This document shows, piece after piece, positions 19,042 through 29,414 of a stretch of DNA of 64,000 nt (the first letter of the stretch is position 1; every line of letters starts with the position of its first letter). Position numbers and translations under genes: made by a program. The DNA is from Chryseobacterium taichungense. Its GTDB lineage: Bacteria > Bacteroidota > Bacteroidia > Flavobacteriales > Weeksellaceae. The DNA is taken from positions 124,001 through 188,000 of the forward strand of contig NZ_FOBV01000003.1 in the NCBI RefSeq assembly GCF_900109935.1, written 5' to 3'. Below the pieces are notes generated by a model. The model saw nothing but the letters and a program-made list of their open reading frames with translations. It did no database searches and was not told where the DNA came from.

Positions 19042-22000
19042 TTAGTTAAGATAGAATTCATATTTATTCAATAACTGAATTTCTTTGATGAGTTCTCCGC
19101 TCAGATTGACCGAATGTTTCATCGACTGAACCTCAAGATGTTCTACCCTAGAATCGTCATCTGTATTTTTTATATAAAATTTCAATTTCTGATTGCCCTG
19201 ATTTCTTTCAAGAACGGTTCTGAAAAAAGTAAGATCTTCAGGTCTGAAATCCATCACATCCATAACAAGAGAGATGCTTTTGGCAAATCTTTCAAACGCT
19301 TCCTGAAGTTCGATTACATCATTTACATTCACAAAGACCCTTCCGTCCTTCACCTGGGCAAATTTAATTTTGAAAATTACAAAACGCTGTACTTCCAGCT
19401 TTTCTTTTAAACGCATATAATCACGATCACCTAGCCTGAAAGAATACGACCCTGAATAATCCTCCAATGTTACAAAAGCTACTTTTTCACCACTTCTAAA
19501 GCCGTCTTGAACGCGATATTCCGTGATAAGACCGGCAACAGTATATTCTTTTCCTCCGCCTCCGTTCTCCCTTTCTTTCTGAATTGTTTTCCAGTCCTTT
19601 TTCTTTTCTTCAAATAATTCTTCCTGCTTGTTGGCAAAAGCCTGTTCTTTATAAGCATCCACCTCATCAAGGTTCAGAAAGTGAAAAACCCCTTTAGGTT
19701 CAGCTTTTTTTGTCACTTCCTCAACAATCTCTTCTTCACCGGTCAGCAATTCATCAGAAACGATTTCAACAAGATCAGAAACATCTTCCGGAGTATCCTG
19801 CTCAAGAATCGGAGCTTCATCTACAACCAGTTTTACCTCCTCTTCTTTCTCTAAAACCGCTTTTTTAGAAAGTTGCCCCTGCATAAACTGATATTGATAT
19901 TTAAATTCATCAAGAGGATGCGCAGAAAGATAGAATCCGATAATTTCCTTTTCTTTATTAAGCTTATGCATATTCGGCCATTCCGGACAAGGAGCGAGCT
20001 TCGGCTGCTCGATCTGTACTTCTTCAGCAAAATCTGCAAATAAGGAATTTTCCATTTCGTTTTTACTTTCCTGAAAGCTCTGTCCGTACCTGATCAATCT
20101 TTCAAGATTGGTTCTTCCCGCCATATCAATATCAAAATACTGACCTCTGTGGAAAGAATCTAATTCATCAAAGGCACCAGCCAACACCAAACTTTCCGCT
20201 ACTCTTTTGTTCATCTGAGAAGGGAGAATTCTTTCAAAAAAGTCATAGATATTTTTAAATCTTCCGTTTGCTCTTTCTCTCGTAATGGCTTCACTCGGTC
20301 CTTCCCCAATACCTTTGATCGCTCCTAATCCAAAACGGATCTGTCCTTTTTCATTTACCGAGAATTTGTATTGAGATTCATTAACATCCGGCCCTAAAAC
20401 ATCTACTCCCATACTTTTACAATCTTCCATGAACATGGTAATAGAGTCGGTATTGTTGATGTTATTACTCATCACGCTCGCCATATATTCCGCAGGATAA
20501 TTAGCTTTTAAAAAGGCCGTCTGATAAGCAATAAATGCATAGCAGGTAGAGTGAGATTTATTAAAAGCATATTCTGCAAAGGCTTTCCAGTCGTTCCAGA
20601 TTTTTTCTAATCGCTCTTCATCAAGATTATTTTTTCTTCCGCCTTCGATGAACTTAGGATACATTTTATTAAGAACGTCAATCTGCTTTTTACCCATTGC
20701 TTTTCTCAGCGTATCCGCTTCACCTTTTGTAAAGTTGGCCAATTTCTGAGATAAAAGCATTACCTGCTCCTGATATACGGTAATTCCGTAAGTTTCTTTT
20801 AAATATTCTTCGGTTTCAGGTAAATCATATACAATTTCTTCTATTCCGTGTTTTCTGTTGATGAAGTTCGGAATATATTTGATAGGACCCGGACGATATA
20901 ATGCGTTCATCGCAATAAGGTCGGCAAAAACAGTCGGCTTAAGTTCCCTCATGTACTTTTGCATTCCGGGACTTTCGTATTGGAAAATCCCAATGGTTCT
21001 ACCTTCCTTAAATAACTGGTACGTTTTAGCATCATCCAACGGAATTTCGTCAGGATCTATATCGACTCCGTGTCTTTCTTTAACGAGTTTAAGAGCATCT
21101 TTAATGATCGTCAGCGTTCTCAAACCCAGGAAGTCCATTTTAAGCAGACCGGCACTTTCCGCTACTGAGTTATCAAACTGAGAAACCAAAATATCCGCAT
21201 CCTTCGCAGCAATGGTCACCGGAACAAGATTGCTGACATCTTCCGGAGTAATAATCACTCCACAGGCATGAATTCCTGTATTCCGGATACATCCTTCCAT
21301 TTTTCTTGCACTTGCGAGCACGTCATGACGAGGATCAGAAGGACTATCCAAAACCAGTCTCATTTCATCAACGAGCATCTGTTCTTCCGGTTTTAGTTTA
21401 TCATATTTTGCCAGGGCTTTTGCAATATTCATCCCGGGCGTGGAAGGAATTAACTTCGCAATATTATTCGTATCAGGAATCGGGACATCCAATACTCTCC
21501 CTGCATCTTTAATGGCAGATTTACCTCCCAGTACAGAGTATGTAATGATCTGCGCAACCTGACTTTGACCATATTTGTCGATTACCCATTTAATAATCCG
21601 GTCACGGCCTTCATCATCAAAGTCAATATCAATATCCGGCATGGAAACCCTTTCAGGATTCAGGAATCTCTCGAAAAGGAGATCATACTTAATCGGGTCA
21701 ACGTTTGTGATTCCGATACAGTAAGCAACAGCAGAACCCGCTGCAGATCCCCGACCGGGACCAACCCAAACTCCCATTTTACGAGCTTCATTACAAAAAT
21801 CCTGTACAATAAGGAAATACCCCGGATAACCTGTATTAGCAATTACTTCAAGTTCGAAATCCAGACGTTCCTTTATATCATCTGTAATACCATCAGCTCC
21901 ATATCTTCTTTTTGCCCCTTCATAGGTCAAATGTGTGAGATAAGCCATCTCACCACGTTTCCCTCCATCAATTTCATCTTCTGCGTGAACGAATTCCTGA

Positions 22001-23718
22001 GGAATATCGAATTTAGGAAGAAGAACATCCCTTTTGAGGGTGTAAGGCTTAAATTTAGCGGTAAATTCTTCGTAAGCATCAAAAGCATCAGGATATGCTA
22101 GAAAAGCTTCTTTAATTTCATCTGAATTTTTAATGTAATACTCTCCGGTAGCAAGCCCTCTCCTTTTACCAAATCCCTTCCCTACAGGTGTTGAGAGTTT
22201 TTCACCATCTTTAATACAACTCACAATATCCTGAATATTGGAATCGTCTTTATTGGTGTAGAACGTTTCGTTCTGCGCTAAAATTTTAACATTATATTTA
22301 TCTGCAAAATGAAGGAGAACATCATTTAAATGCTCTTCTTCAGGCAGTTTATGATTCTGAATCTGAACATAAAAATCATCTTCAAAAGTATCTTTCCACC
22401 ATTTGAAAAGTTCCTCCCCTTTTTGTTCTCCGGTATTTAAAATAGCATCAGGAATATCACCATGAATCCCGGAAGTCAAAGCAATAACCCCTTCTTTGTA
22501 TTGTGCGATCAATTCCCGGCTCACCCTGGGAACACCAAAATAGAATCCTTTAAGAAAACCAATACTGGAGAGTTTTGCCAGGTTTTTATACCCGTTAAAA
22601 TCTTTCGCCAACAGGACAACCTGAGTTCTCCGGTCAGGATCATCCTTGGTAAATTGCTTCTGTTCATATCGGTCCGATATATAAAATTCACAACCCACCA
22701 CAGGAATAAGTGGCTGCGAAACCGGTTCTGCCTCATTAAAAACTTCACCTTTCTCTTCAGCTTCCTGTTTTTTGGCTAAATATTCTTTATGTTTTTTCGC
22801 ACGGTCACCATTTGCACTTTCTACAGCTGAAACAAATTTGAAAGCTCCCATCATATTGCCCAGATCCACCATACCGACAGCCGGGAAATTATCATCAGTC
22901 GCTTTTTTAATCAAATCATTAATGCTCGAAGTCGCCGATAATGTTGAAAAAACACTGTGGTTATCAAAATTGAAGTATTTCCCGAGATCAATTTCATCAA
23001 TACTTCCAAAATCCTGTTGTTTTTTCTTGTTATGAAAATCTGCAACCTGCCTTCTGATAACAATGCTGAAAGGCCTGATCGGATCGGGATACAATGTTTT
23101 GAAGTATGTAAGCTGATCTTCAGAAATCTTTAATACCTCAGCAGGAATTACTCCGATTCTCATCATTTCGAAGAAAACCTGAGCAGTAGCATTTACGTCG
23201 GCAGCAGCATTGTGAGCTTCATCAAACTTATGTCCATAAAGCTTTTCGTACAGCTCTTCCAATTTTGGTGGCTTAAATCGACCGCCACGTCCTCCTCCAA
23301 GCTGACAAAAATCTGTTCCCAGAACCATCGTATCGGCTCTCGGTTTTTCTTGAAGGTTGTCTTTTATATTTTTACGGTAAAATTCGGCTCCAACGATATT
23401 ATAGTCAAACTCGACATTATGACCGGATACAACTCTTACTTTTTCTAAAACTTTAGAAAATTCATTTAAAATTTCTGTGAGATCACGACCTTCTTCATTG
23501 GCAATCTTTGTGGTGATACCATGAATTCTTGCCGCATTAAATGGAATATCATAGCCTTCCGGTTTAATGATATAATCCTGATTTTCAATTAAAGTCCCAT
23601 CATCATCGTGCAACTGCCACGCAATCTGAACCATTCTTGGCCAGTTGTCTGAATCTGAAAGCGGAGCGTTGAAATTCTTTGGTAAACCTGTGGTTTCTGT
23701 GTCAAAAACTAAATACAT
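19042..23718 (-). CDS. dnaE: DNA polymerase III alpha subunit with fused proofreading exonuclease
   Basis: A 1558-residue replicative polymerase. Residues 1-190 form a DnaQ-type DEDDh 3'-5' exonuclease with all five ligands visible: D6 and E8 in FDTETTG, D105 in HNVEFD, and H169 and D174 in HNAAADVN. A PHP-like domain follows (from about 245) in which the usual HxH start motif is replaced by FDNHSVFS, so the PHP metal site looks lost. The polymerase core has GPGRGSAAGS and the catalytic MPDIDIDFDD (about 690). An OB-fold (about 1385-1470) and C-terminal tail complete it. Typical DnaE is about 1150 residues; the extra length is the exonuclease fusion plus a charged linker (about 1280-1370). 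Confidence 0.95.
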   Translation of the reverse strand: MYLVFDTETTGLPKNFNAPLSDSDNWPRMVQIAWQLHDDDGTLIENQDYIIKPEGYDIPFNAARIHGITTKIANEEGRDLTEILNEFSKVLEKVRVVSGHNVEFDYNIVGAEFYRKNIKDNLQEKPRADTMVLGTDFCQLGGGRGGRFKPPKLEELYEKLYGHKFDEAHNAAADVNATAQVFFEMMRIGVIPAEVLKISEDQLTYFKTLYPDPIRPFSIVIRRQVADFHNKKKQQDFGSIDEIDLGKYFNFDNHSVFSTLSATSSINDLIKKATDDNFPAVGMVDLGNMMGAFKFVSAVESANGDRAKKHKEYLAKKQEAEEKGEVFNEAEPVSQPLIPVVGCEFYISDRYEQKQFTKDDPDRRTQVVLLAKDFNGYKNLAKLSSIGFLKGFYFGVPRVSRELIAQYKEGVIALTSGIHGDIPDAILNTGEQKGEELFKWWKDTFEDDFYVQIQNHKLPEEEHLNDVLLHFADKYNVKILAQNETFYTNKDDSNIQDIVSCIKDGEKLSTPVGKGFGKRRGLATGEYYIKNSDEIKEAFLAYPDAFDAYEEFTAKFKPYTLKRDVLLPKFDIPQEFVHAEDEIDGGKRGEMAYLTHLTYEGAKRRYGADGITDDIKERLDFELEVIANTGYPGYFLIVQDFCNEARKMGVWVGPGRGSAAGSAVAYCIGITNVDPIKYDLLFERFLNPERVSMPDIDIDFDDEGRDRIIKWVIDKYGQSQVAQIITYSVLGGKSAIKDAGRVLDVPIPDTNNIAKLIPSTPGMNIAKALAKYDKLKPEEQMLVDEMRLVLDSPSDPRHDVLASARKMEGCIRNTGIHACGVIITPEDVSNLVPVTIAAKDADILVSQFDNSVAESAGLLKMDFLGLRTLTIIKDALKLVKERHGVDIDPDEIPLDDAKTYQLFKEGRTIGIFQYESPGMQKYMRELKPTVFADLIAMNALYRPGPIKYIPNFINRKHGIEEIVYDLPETEEYLKETYGITVYQEQVMLLSQKLANFTKGEADTLRKAMGKKQIDVLNKMYPKFIEGGRKNNLDEERLEKIWNDWKAFAEYAFNKSHSTCYAFIAYQTAFLKANYPAEYMASVMSNNINNTDSITMFMEDCKSMGVDVLGPDVNESQYKFSVNEKGQIRFGLGAIKGIGEGPSEAITRERANGRFKNIYDFFERILPSQMNKRVAESLVLAGAFDELDSFHRGQYFDIDMAGRTNLERLIRYGQSFQESKNEMENSLFADFAEEVQIEQPKLAPCPEWPNMHKLNKEKEIIGFYLSAHPLDEFKYQYQFMQGQLSKKAVLEKEEEVKLVVDEAPILEQDTPEDVSDLVEIVSDELLTGEEEIVEEVTKKAEPKGVFHFLNLDEVDAYKEQAFANKQEELFEEKKKDWKTIQKERENGGGGKEYTVAGLITEYRVQDGFRSGEKVAFVTLEDYSGSYSFRLGDRDYMRLKEKLEVQRFVIFKIKFAQVKDGRVFVNVNDVIELQEAFERFAKSISLVMDVMDFRPEDLTFFRTVLERNQGNQKLKFYIKNTDDDSRVEHLEVQSMKHSVNLSGELIKEIQLLNKYEFYLN

Positions 23719-23983
23719 GTATTTTCTAGCTTTTATTTAAAAGATAATGTAAAGTTACTTCATTTTTTGATGTTATGTATACATTTAAATTCATTAAATG
23801 GGCTCAAAAACTTATGCTTCATTATAAATTGTATTTAGTTAGCAAACAATATTGATAAAAAAGTATTAAAAAAATTAAGAGTAATTAAAATTTAATTAAG
23901 ATTAATTGATGGATAATCAACATTTAACAATGAATCATGAATCTTCAATACATTTGTTCTGGATATTTATAATCACTAACGGC

Positions 23984-26089
23984 ATGAGGAAAAATCTAAT
24001 TGTATTGAGTACATTATTATGTATTTCAGCATATGCACAGAAGAATAATGAAAGTTTAAGAAGAGAATTTAATCAGCAAAAGTTTGAAAACGAGAAAAAG
24101 TTTGATGCTTATGTTGAAAGGGTATATGGAAAAAATCCGGATTCGGCAACAAAGAAAAAAATAGATTCTTTAAAATCAAGGCTTGGAGGTTTTCATTTTG
24201 ATATTCCCTATTTCTTAGAGGAGCACGATACAAGACAATTATCCAACTCCAATTCTGATCAGCTGAATACTGCCGGCAATATAACCGGACTTACGGGAGC
24301 TTTTAACGGAGAAAATATCAAGTATACAATTTTTGATGGCGGAAGAATATACGCAGCGCATACCGCTTTTGATAATGCTACTGGAAGAATAACCAATAAA
24401 GAAGCAAGCTCTCAGAGTTATTCGGATCACTCTACCGGAGTTGGAAGTTTTATCGGAGGTAAAAGTGTTAACTTATCCAGTGGAGGTGTTTCTGTAGGAA
24501 ACGCAAAAGGTGTCGCTATTAATTCCACGATGGACAGTTACATGTTTGCAACAACTACTTTGCCTGGTGACACTTCTACAAGTACGGTTTTTGATAAAAT
24601 CCTTATTGCACTGCCTAATATTTCCAACCATTCTTATGGGATTAATGCAGGTTGGGACGAAAAATACGACAGCAGCGGAAACCTTTCATCCTATGTTTAT
24701 AATGGATCCAAAAGCGGAAATACATTTTATGATTTTCAAGGAACTTATGATAACAACGACTACAATTATGATGCCCTGGTATACAGCAATCCTTCTTTTA
24801 TTATTGTAAAATCTGCTGGAAACTCATTTGGCATGGGACCGAATGGAACATCAGTAACAATTCCTAAATATTATAAGACTTCGAGCGGTCAGATCGCATT
24901 TAGTACCAGTGACACTCCACCCCCAAACAACTGTGCGCAGGGCTACGACTGTATCGGTCCCGGCTCATTGGCAAAAAATATTATTATAGTAGGAGCTACA
25001 GACATTATCACAACCAATAATTTCCGCTATACCAGTGCAAGTGATGTTGTACATTCTGAATATAGTAGTGCAGGACCACGAGACGATGGCGGAATAAAGC
25101 CGGACATCTCCACAGTAGGAACAGATGTTTTATATGCTGCTACATCAGCCACGGGCAGCAGCGTATGGGCAGGAGGAAGCGGAACTTCTTTTTCTGCACC
25201 AGTTGTGACTGGAATTATTGGACTTTGGACACAAATCTACAAGCAGCTTTTCAATAATGCACTACTTAATGCTGCTTCAGCAAAAGTGCTTACCGTTCAC
25301 TCGGCTGCTGAAGCTGGAAATGTGGGTCCAGATCCATGGTTTGGATGGGGATTTATTGATGCTAAAAAAGGAGCGGAATTACTGGTCGGAAAAGCCAACA
25401 ACACCGTAATTTTTAACGATGAAATATTAAACAGTGGAGTTAAAAACAGTAAAACAATTGTAGCAAGCGGAAGTGAACCATTAAAAGCGACCATCAGCTG
25501 GATAGATCCGCAATATGAACCCAATTACCAGTTCGTATCAGATGTTTACAATAACAGAACATCAAAATTAATCAATGATCTTGATCTCAGAATTATAGAT
25601 CTTACCACAAATACCATATATTATCCATGGAAGCTTGATGCCAATAGTCCAATGACGCCAGCAACAAAAGCAGATAACACAGTAGATAACGTGGAGCAGG
25701 TTGTTATAGATAATCCTGTTGCAGGAAGAAACTACCGAATTGAAATAACAAACAAAGGAACGTTGGTTAATGATTCCGGGGCTGCTGCGCCACAAAACTA
25801 TTCTATCATAGTTACTGGTCAGACCCAGACTACATTAGGAACAAATGATGTCGTAAAAGACAACGGAATAATTATCGCCCCAACACTTACCAAAGATTTT
25901 GTTAAAGTACTAAAAGCACCGAAAAAATCTACTTTTAGCGTATATGATCTTTCTGGTAAAAAGCTGCAAAGTGGCAGTCTTAATAATCCTGAAGAAAAAA
26001 TTGATCTGTCTTCGTACATTAAAGGAATTTACATCATTGAGGTGAAAACCGACAATGATACCATATCTAAAAAAGTAATTAAAGAATAA
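23984..26089 (+). CDS. Secreted S8 subtilisin-like serine protease with T9SS sorting domain
   Basis: I chose ATG 23984 because it opens with a clear signal peptide (MRKNLIVLSTLLCISAYAQ); an in-frame ATG at 23906 would add 26 residues ahead of it. The mature protein has the subtilase triad: D118 in YTIFDGG, H149 in SDHSTGVG, and S402 in GGSGTSFSAP, with the oxyanion Asn280 in KSAGNSFG. A beta-sandwich (about 470-600) follows the protease. The last approximately 75 residues are a T9SS sorting domain (TFSVYDLSGKKLQSG ... TISKKVIKE), slightly atypical in lacking a clean YPNP. It probably acts as an extracellular protease. The 701-residue length fits this group. Confidence 0.9.
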   Translation: MRKNLIVLSTLLCISAYAQKNNESLRREFNQQKFENEKKFDAYVERVYGKNPDSATKKKIDSLKSRLGGFHFDIPYFLEEHDTRQLSNSNSDQLNTAGNITGLTGAFNGENIKYTIFDGGRIYAAHTAFDNATGRITNKEASSQSYSDHSTGVGSFIGGKSVNLSSGGVSVGNAKGVAINSTMDSYMFATTTLPGDTSTSTVFDKILIALPNISNHSYGINAGWDEKYDSSGNLSSYVYNGSKSGNTFYDFQGTYDNNDYNYDALVYSNPSFIIVKSAGNSFGMGPNGTSVTIPKYYKTSSGQIAFSTSDTPPPNNCAQGYDCIGPGSLAKNIIIVGATDIITTNNFRYTSASDVVHSEYSSAGPRDDGGIKPDISTVGTDVLYAATSATGSSVWAGGSGTSFSAPVVTGIIGLWTQIYKQLFNNALLNAASAKVLTVHSAAEAGNVGPDPWFGWGFIDAKKGAELLVGKANNTVIFNDEILNSGVKNSKTIVASGSEPLKATISWIDPQYEPNYQFVSDVYNNRTSKLINDLDLRIIDLTTNTIYYPWKLDANSPMTPATKADNTVDNVEQVVIDNPVAGRNYRIEITNKGTLVNDSGAAAPQNYSIIVTGQTQTTLGTNDVVKDNGIIIAPTLTKDFVKVLKAPKKSTFSVYDLSGKKLQSGSLNNPEEKIDLSSYIKGIYIIEVKTDNDTISKKVIKE

Positions 26090-26120
26090 TCAGATCATTA
26101 TTTAAACATTAAAACCTGTA

Positions 26121-26151
26121 AAACACTAACGATTGTTAGTGTTTTGTTTTT
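26121..26151 (+). terminator. Terminator of the subtilase gene
   Basis: AAACACTAAC (26121-26130), loop GATT, GTTAGTGTTT (26135-26144), then a T-rich tract. Confidence 0.8.
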
Positions 26152-26156
26152 TTGTT

Positions 26157-26164
26157 TATCTTTG
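26157..26164 (+). promoter_or_regulatory. Possible -7 box for a short-leader E1 transcript
   Basis: TATCTTTG is a perfect TAnnTTTG. It sits just 6 nt before ATG 26171 and would give an almost leaderless mRNA. A TTG at 26134-26136 is 20 bp upstream. Confidence 0.4.
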
Positions 26165-26170
26165 CTTTCT

Positions 26171-28243
26171 ATGGAAAATACACTTCACGAAAAAGTTTCT
26201 CAGGATATTCTGCTTAAAGCTTATAATCATATGATGCTTGCCAAAGCAATGGCTGACATTTATGAGGAAAACAGAAATGTTACCAAATATGTTCATAGTA
26301 CATCCAGAGGTCATGAAGCTATTCAGTTGGCGACCGCTTATCAGTTGAAAAAAGAAGACTGGGTATCTCCTTACTACAGAGACGAAAGTGTTCTTTTGGG
26401 AATAGGCTTTGAACCTTATCAACTGATGCTTCAGCTATTGGCAAAAGCTGATGATCCTTTTTCGGGAGGAAGATCATATTATTCCCATCCTTCAAGCAGG
26501 GATGAAAACAAACCAAAAATCATTCATCAAAGCTCTGCAACAGGAATGCAAACCATTCCGACAGCCGGAGTCGCACAAGGAATAAAATATATTGAGGATT
26601 TCAATTTGCAGCAGTTTGAAAACAACCCGGTGGTTGTCTGTAGCCTCGGAGACAATTCCGTAACGGAAGGTGAAGTGAGTGAAGCGCTTCAGTTTTCAGC
26701 ATTACATCAGCTGCCGATCATATTCCTGGTTCAGGATAATGAGTGGGGAATTTCCGTAACGAAAGATGAAGCAAGAACCTCCGATGCCTATGATTTCGTA
26801 GCCGGATTTACAGGCTTAAGCAGAATGAGAGTTGACGGAACAGATTTCATAGAAAGCTTTGAAGTCATGAAAAAAGCGGTTGATTTTGTACGTAACGAAA
26901 GAAAACCTTTAGTTGTTTGTGCAAAAACAGTTCTTATCGGCCATCATACTTCCGGAGTACGAAGAGAATTTTACAGAGATGACGAAGATTTAGCTAAACA
27001 CAGATCAAAAGATCCGGGAGAAATTCTTAGAAACCAACTTCTTGATTCAGGCGTTGACGAAGAATTATTAAAACAGATTACCAAAAAAGCCCGTCTTGAG
27101 GCAGAAGAAGCATTCGAGAAAGCTAAAAACGCAGAAGATCCAAAACCTGAAACTGTAATGGACCACATTTTCGCACCTACTCCGATTAATGAAGAAGTGG
27201 GAACACGCGAACCTCAGGGTGGTGAAAAAATCGTTATGGTTGATGCGGCCATTCATGCGATTCAGGAACTGATGTGGAAACATCCGGAAGCCTTGCTTTA
27301 CGGACAGGATGTCGGCGAAAGAATCGGTGGTGTTTTCCGTGAAACAGTAACATTAGGAAAGAAGTTTGGAAGCAAAAGAGTTTTCAATACTGCTATTCAG
27401 GAAGCATATATTATCGGTTCTACAACAGGTATGAGTGCGGTAGGCTTAAAACCGATCGTAGAAGTGCAGTTTGCCGATTATATTTATCCGGGAATCAATC
27501 AATTGATAACAGAAATTTCAAAATCAAGTTATTTAAGCCAGGGAAAATTCCCGGTAAGCAATATTATCCGTGTACCGATAGGTGCTTACGGCGGAGGTGG
27601 ACCTTACCACAGCGGCAGCGTTGAAAGTATTTTAGCAAATATTAAAGGAATAAAAATCGCATACCCCAGCAATGCCGCAGATTTTAAAGGATTGCTAAAA
27701 GCAGCTTACTACGACCCTAACCCTGTTATCATGCTGGAGCATAAAGGATTGTACTGGAGCAAAGTTCCCGGAACTGAAGATGCAAAAACAGTCGAGCCTG
27801 CAGAAGATTATATTTTACCTTTTGGAAAAGGGAAAGTAATTATTGAAGCCGATAAAGATGAAACAGAAAATGGCAGAACTTTACTAGTGGTAACGTACGG
27901 AATGGGCGTTTACTGGGCAAAAGAAGCTGTGAAAAACTTTAATGGAAGAGTGGAAGTTATCGATTTAAGAACTTTAATTCCTCTTGATGAAGAACTTGTT
28001 TTCGAAAGAGTAAGAGCACACGGAAAATGTATCGTTCTCACGGAAGAACAATTAACCAATTCATTTGCAGAAGCTTTTGCACACAGAATTTCCAGAAACT
28101 GCTTTAAATATCTTGATGCACCGGTGGAAACCATAGGTTCCTTAGATACTCCCGCTGTACCGATCAACCTCGCATTAGAAAAGGCCATGCTGCCCAATGC
28201 TGAAAAGCTACGTGAAAAGATTGACGGAATGCTGAAATATTAA
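26171..28243 (+). CDS. 2-oxoacid dehydrogenase E1, fused alpha and beta subunits
   Basis: A 690-residue thiamine-diphosphate enzyme. Residues 1 to about 325 are the E1 alpha domain, with the TPP motif GDNSVTEGEVSEAL...NEWGIS. Residues about 345-690 are the E1 beta domain (LLYGQDVGERIGGVFRET, PYHSGSVES) and its transketolase C-terminal half (VVTYGMGVYWAKEA, VIDLRTLIPLD). Such fusions in Bacteroidota act as the E1 of branched-chain 2-oxoacid or related dehydrogenase complexes, decarboxylating the 2-oxoacid and acylating the E2 lipoyl group. No E2 or E3 gene lies beside it, so substrate is not settled. I set the start at ATG 26171; an in-frame ATG at 26144 lies inside the upstream terminator. 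Confidence 0.9.
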   Translation: MENTLHEKVSQDILLKAYNHMMLAKAMADIYEENRNVTKYVHSTSRGHEAIQLATAYQLKKEDWVSPYYRDESVLLGIGFEPYQLMLQLLAKADDPFSGGRSYYSHPSSRDENKPKIIHQSSATGMQTIPTAGVAQGIKYIEDFNLQQFENNPVVVCSLGDNSVTEGEVSEALQFSALHQLPIIFLVQDNEWGISVTKDEARTSDAYDFVAGFTGLSRMRVDGTDFIESFEVMKKAVDFVRNERKPLVVCAKTVLIGHHTSGVRREFYRDDEDLAKHRSKDPGEILRNQLLDSGVDEELLKQITKKARLEAEEAFEKAKNAEDPKPETVMDHIFAPTPINEEVGTREPQGGEKIVMVDAAIHAIQELMWKHPEALLYGQDVGERIGGVFRETVTLGKKFGSKRVFNTAIQEAYIIGSTTGMSAVGLKPIVEVQFADYIYPGINQLITEISKSSYLSQGKFPVSNIIRVPIGAYGGGGPYHSGSVESILANIKGIKIAYPSNAADFKGLLKAAYYDPNPVIMLEHKGLYWSKVPGTEDAKTVEPAEDYILPFGKGKVIIEADKDETENGRTLLVVTYGMGVYWAKEAVKNFNGRVEVIDLRTLIPLDEELVFERVRAHGKCIVLTEEQLTNSFAEAFAHRISRNCFKYLDAPVETIGSLDTPAVPINLALEKAMLPNAEKLREKIDGMLKY

Positions 28244-28259
28244 TCCTAAAATAAATTAG

Positions 28260-28288
28260 ACCTCTAAATTCTTTTTAGAGGTTTTTTT
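28260..28288 (+). terminator. Terminator of the E1 gene
   Basis: ACCTCTAAA (28260-28268) pairs with TTTAGAGGT (28274-28282), followed by a T7 tract. Confidence 0.8.
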
Positions 28289-28339
28289 GTACGCTTTTTG
28301 TTACTTTGAATAAAAATTTCATAAAAAGCATACAAACCT

Positions 28340-29371
28340 ATGATCACTACGAAATACGTCAATTACAAACAGATACTCAACTTATCCGGATTTCATGTTA
28401 TTCTGATTTCCATTTGGTGTACGTTGATTGCTGTTCTCTTTCACTTCTTCAATTGGCAGTGGATGATTATTCCATGGGTTCCCGTGGCACTTATTGGTAC
28501 GGCAGAAGCTTTTTTGGTTGGTTTTAAAAACAATCAGGCCTACGACAGATTATGGGAAGCAAGAAAAATCTGGGGAGGAATCGTTAATTCCAGCCGTATG
28601 CTGGGATCAATGGTATATTCTTTTGATGCTGAGGATGAAAAAATTGGAAAGTTTGAACTTGAAGACCGTAGAAGAAAAATTGTATGCAGGCATATTGCCT
28701 GGCTGTATGCATTTCGTGATCAGCTTCTGATCCCTACAGAATGGGAACACATAAAAGTAGAAGAAGAGCTATCCAAAAAAACGGATCATAAACGCAACCG
28801 GTTGATCAAAGCGGGATTTCCTGATTATACCAGAACTCCCCTGTTTTTAAACAAATATTTATCAGAAGAAGAAGCAGAACAAAAGTCTCATTATAAAAAT
28901 TTCGCGACGTATCTTATTGCTCAGCAGTCAAAAGATGTTAATGAATTGAAGAATATAGGTGCTATTTCAGAATTCAACCAAATGCAGCTTCAGGAATGCC
29001 TGAACGAGTTTTATACCCTGCAGGGACAAGCCGAAAGGATCAAAAAATTCCCTTTGCCAAGACAGTTTGCCAGTACGGCTTTTGTATTTAATGTTATTTT
29101 CATCATGCTGCTTCCATTAGGTCTGGTAAGTGAATTTGCACAGTTGGGTGACTGGGGAATCTGGGCCTCTATCCCGTTTTGTATCATGATTGGCTGGATG
29201 TATATTATCATGGAGCTGGTGGGTGACTATTCCGAAAATCCTTTTGAAGGATTAATGTTTGATATCCCGATGCTGTCTATATGCAGAACAATAGAAATTG
29301 ATCTCCTGCAAATGACCGGAGAAACCGAATTACCGGATCCGATCGCCTCTAAAAACGGTGTTCTTGTTTAA
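28340..29371 (+). CDS. Bestrophin family membrane channel
   Basis: A 343-residue member of the bestrophin/UPF0187 family of pentameric anion (or cation) channels. The N-terminal helices (about 15-60), the conserved NNQAYDRLWEARKIWGGIVN block (about 67-86), and the later helices (about 235-290) ending in SENPFEGLMFDIPM are all typical. The ion carried cannot be deduced. It is convergent with the Lrp-type gene and shares a terminator region with it. Confidence 0.88.
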   Translation: MITTKYVNYKQILNLSGFHVILISIWCTLIAVLFHFFNWQWMIIPWVPVALIGTAEAFLVGFKNNQAYDRLWEARKIWGGIVNSSRMLGSMVYSFDAEDEKIGKFELEDRRRKIVCRHIAWLYAFRDQLLIPTEWEHIKVEEELSKKTDHKRNRLIKAGFPDYTRTPLFLNKYLSEEEAEQKSHYKNFATYLIAQQSKDVNELKNIGAISEFNQMQLQECLNEFYTLQGQAERIKKFPLPRQFASTAFVFNVIFIMLLPLGLVSEFAQLGDWGIWASIPFCIMIGWMYIIMELVGDYSENPFEGLMFDIPMLSICRTIEIDLLQMTGETELPDPIASKNGVLV

Positions 29372-29380
29372 AAAATAATG

Positions 29381-29414
29381 ACGGCTATTATTAAATTTAC
29401 AAAACAATAGCCGT
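29381..29414. terminator. Bidirectional terminator hairpin
   Basis: ACGGCTATT (29381-29389) pairs with AATAGCCGT (29406-29414) around a 16-nt loop. The Lrp gene's stop codon (29397-29399) falls in the loop, so the last codons of that gene form one arm. Confidence 0.65.

Noticed and set aside
21565..22101. 178-residue plus-strand ORF inside dnaE
   Set aside because: Antisense to the polymerase core; no start context or family features.
23906..23983. Upstream start for the subtilase
   Set aside because: It adds 26 residues before an obvious signal peptide; ATG 23984 fits export.
26144..26170. Upstream start for the E1 protein
   Set aside because: It lies within the T-tract of the preceding terminator and ahead of the probable promoter box.
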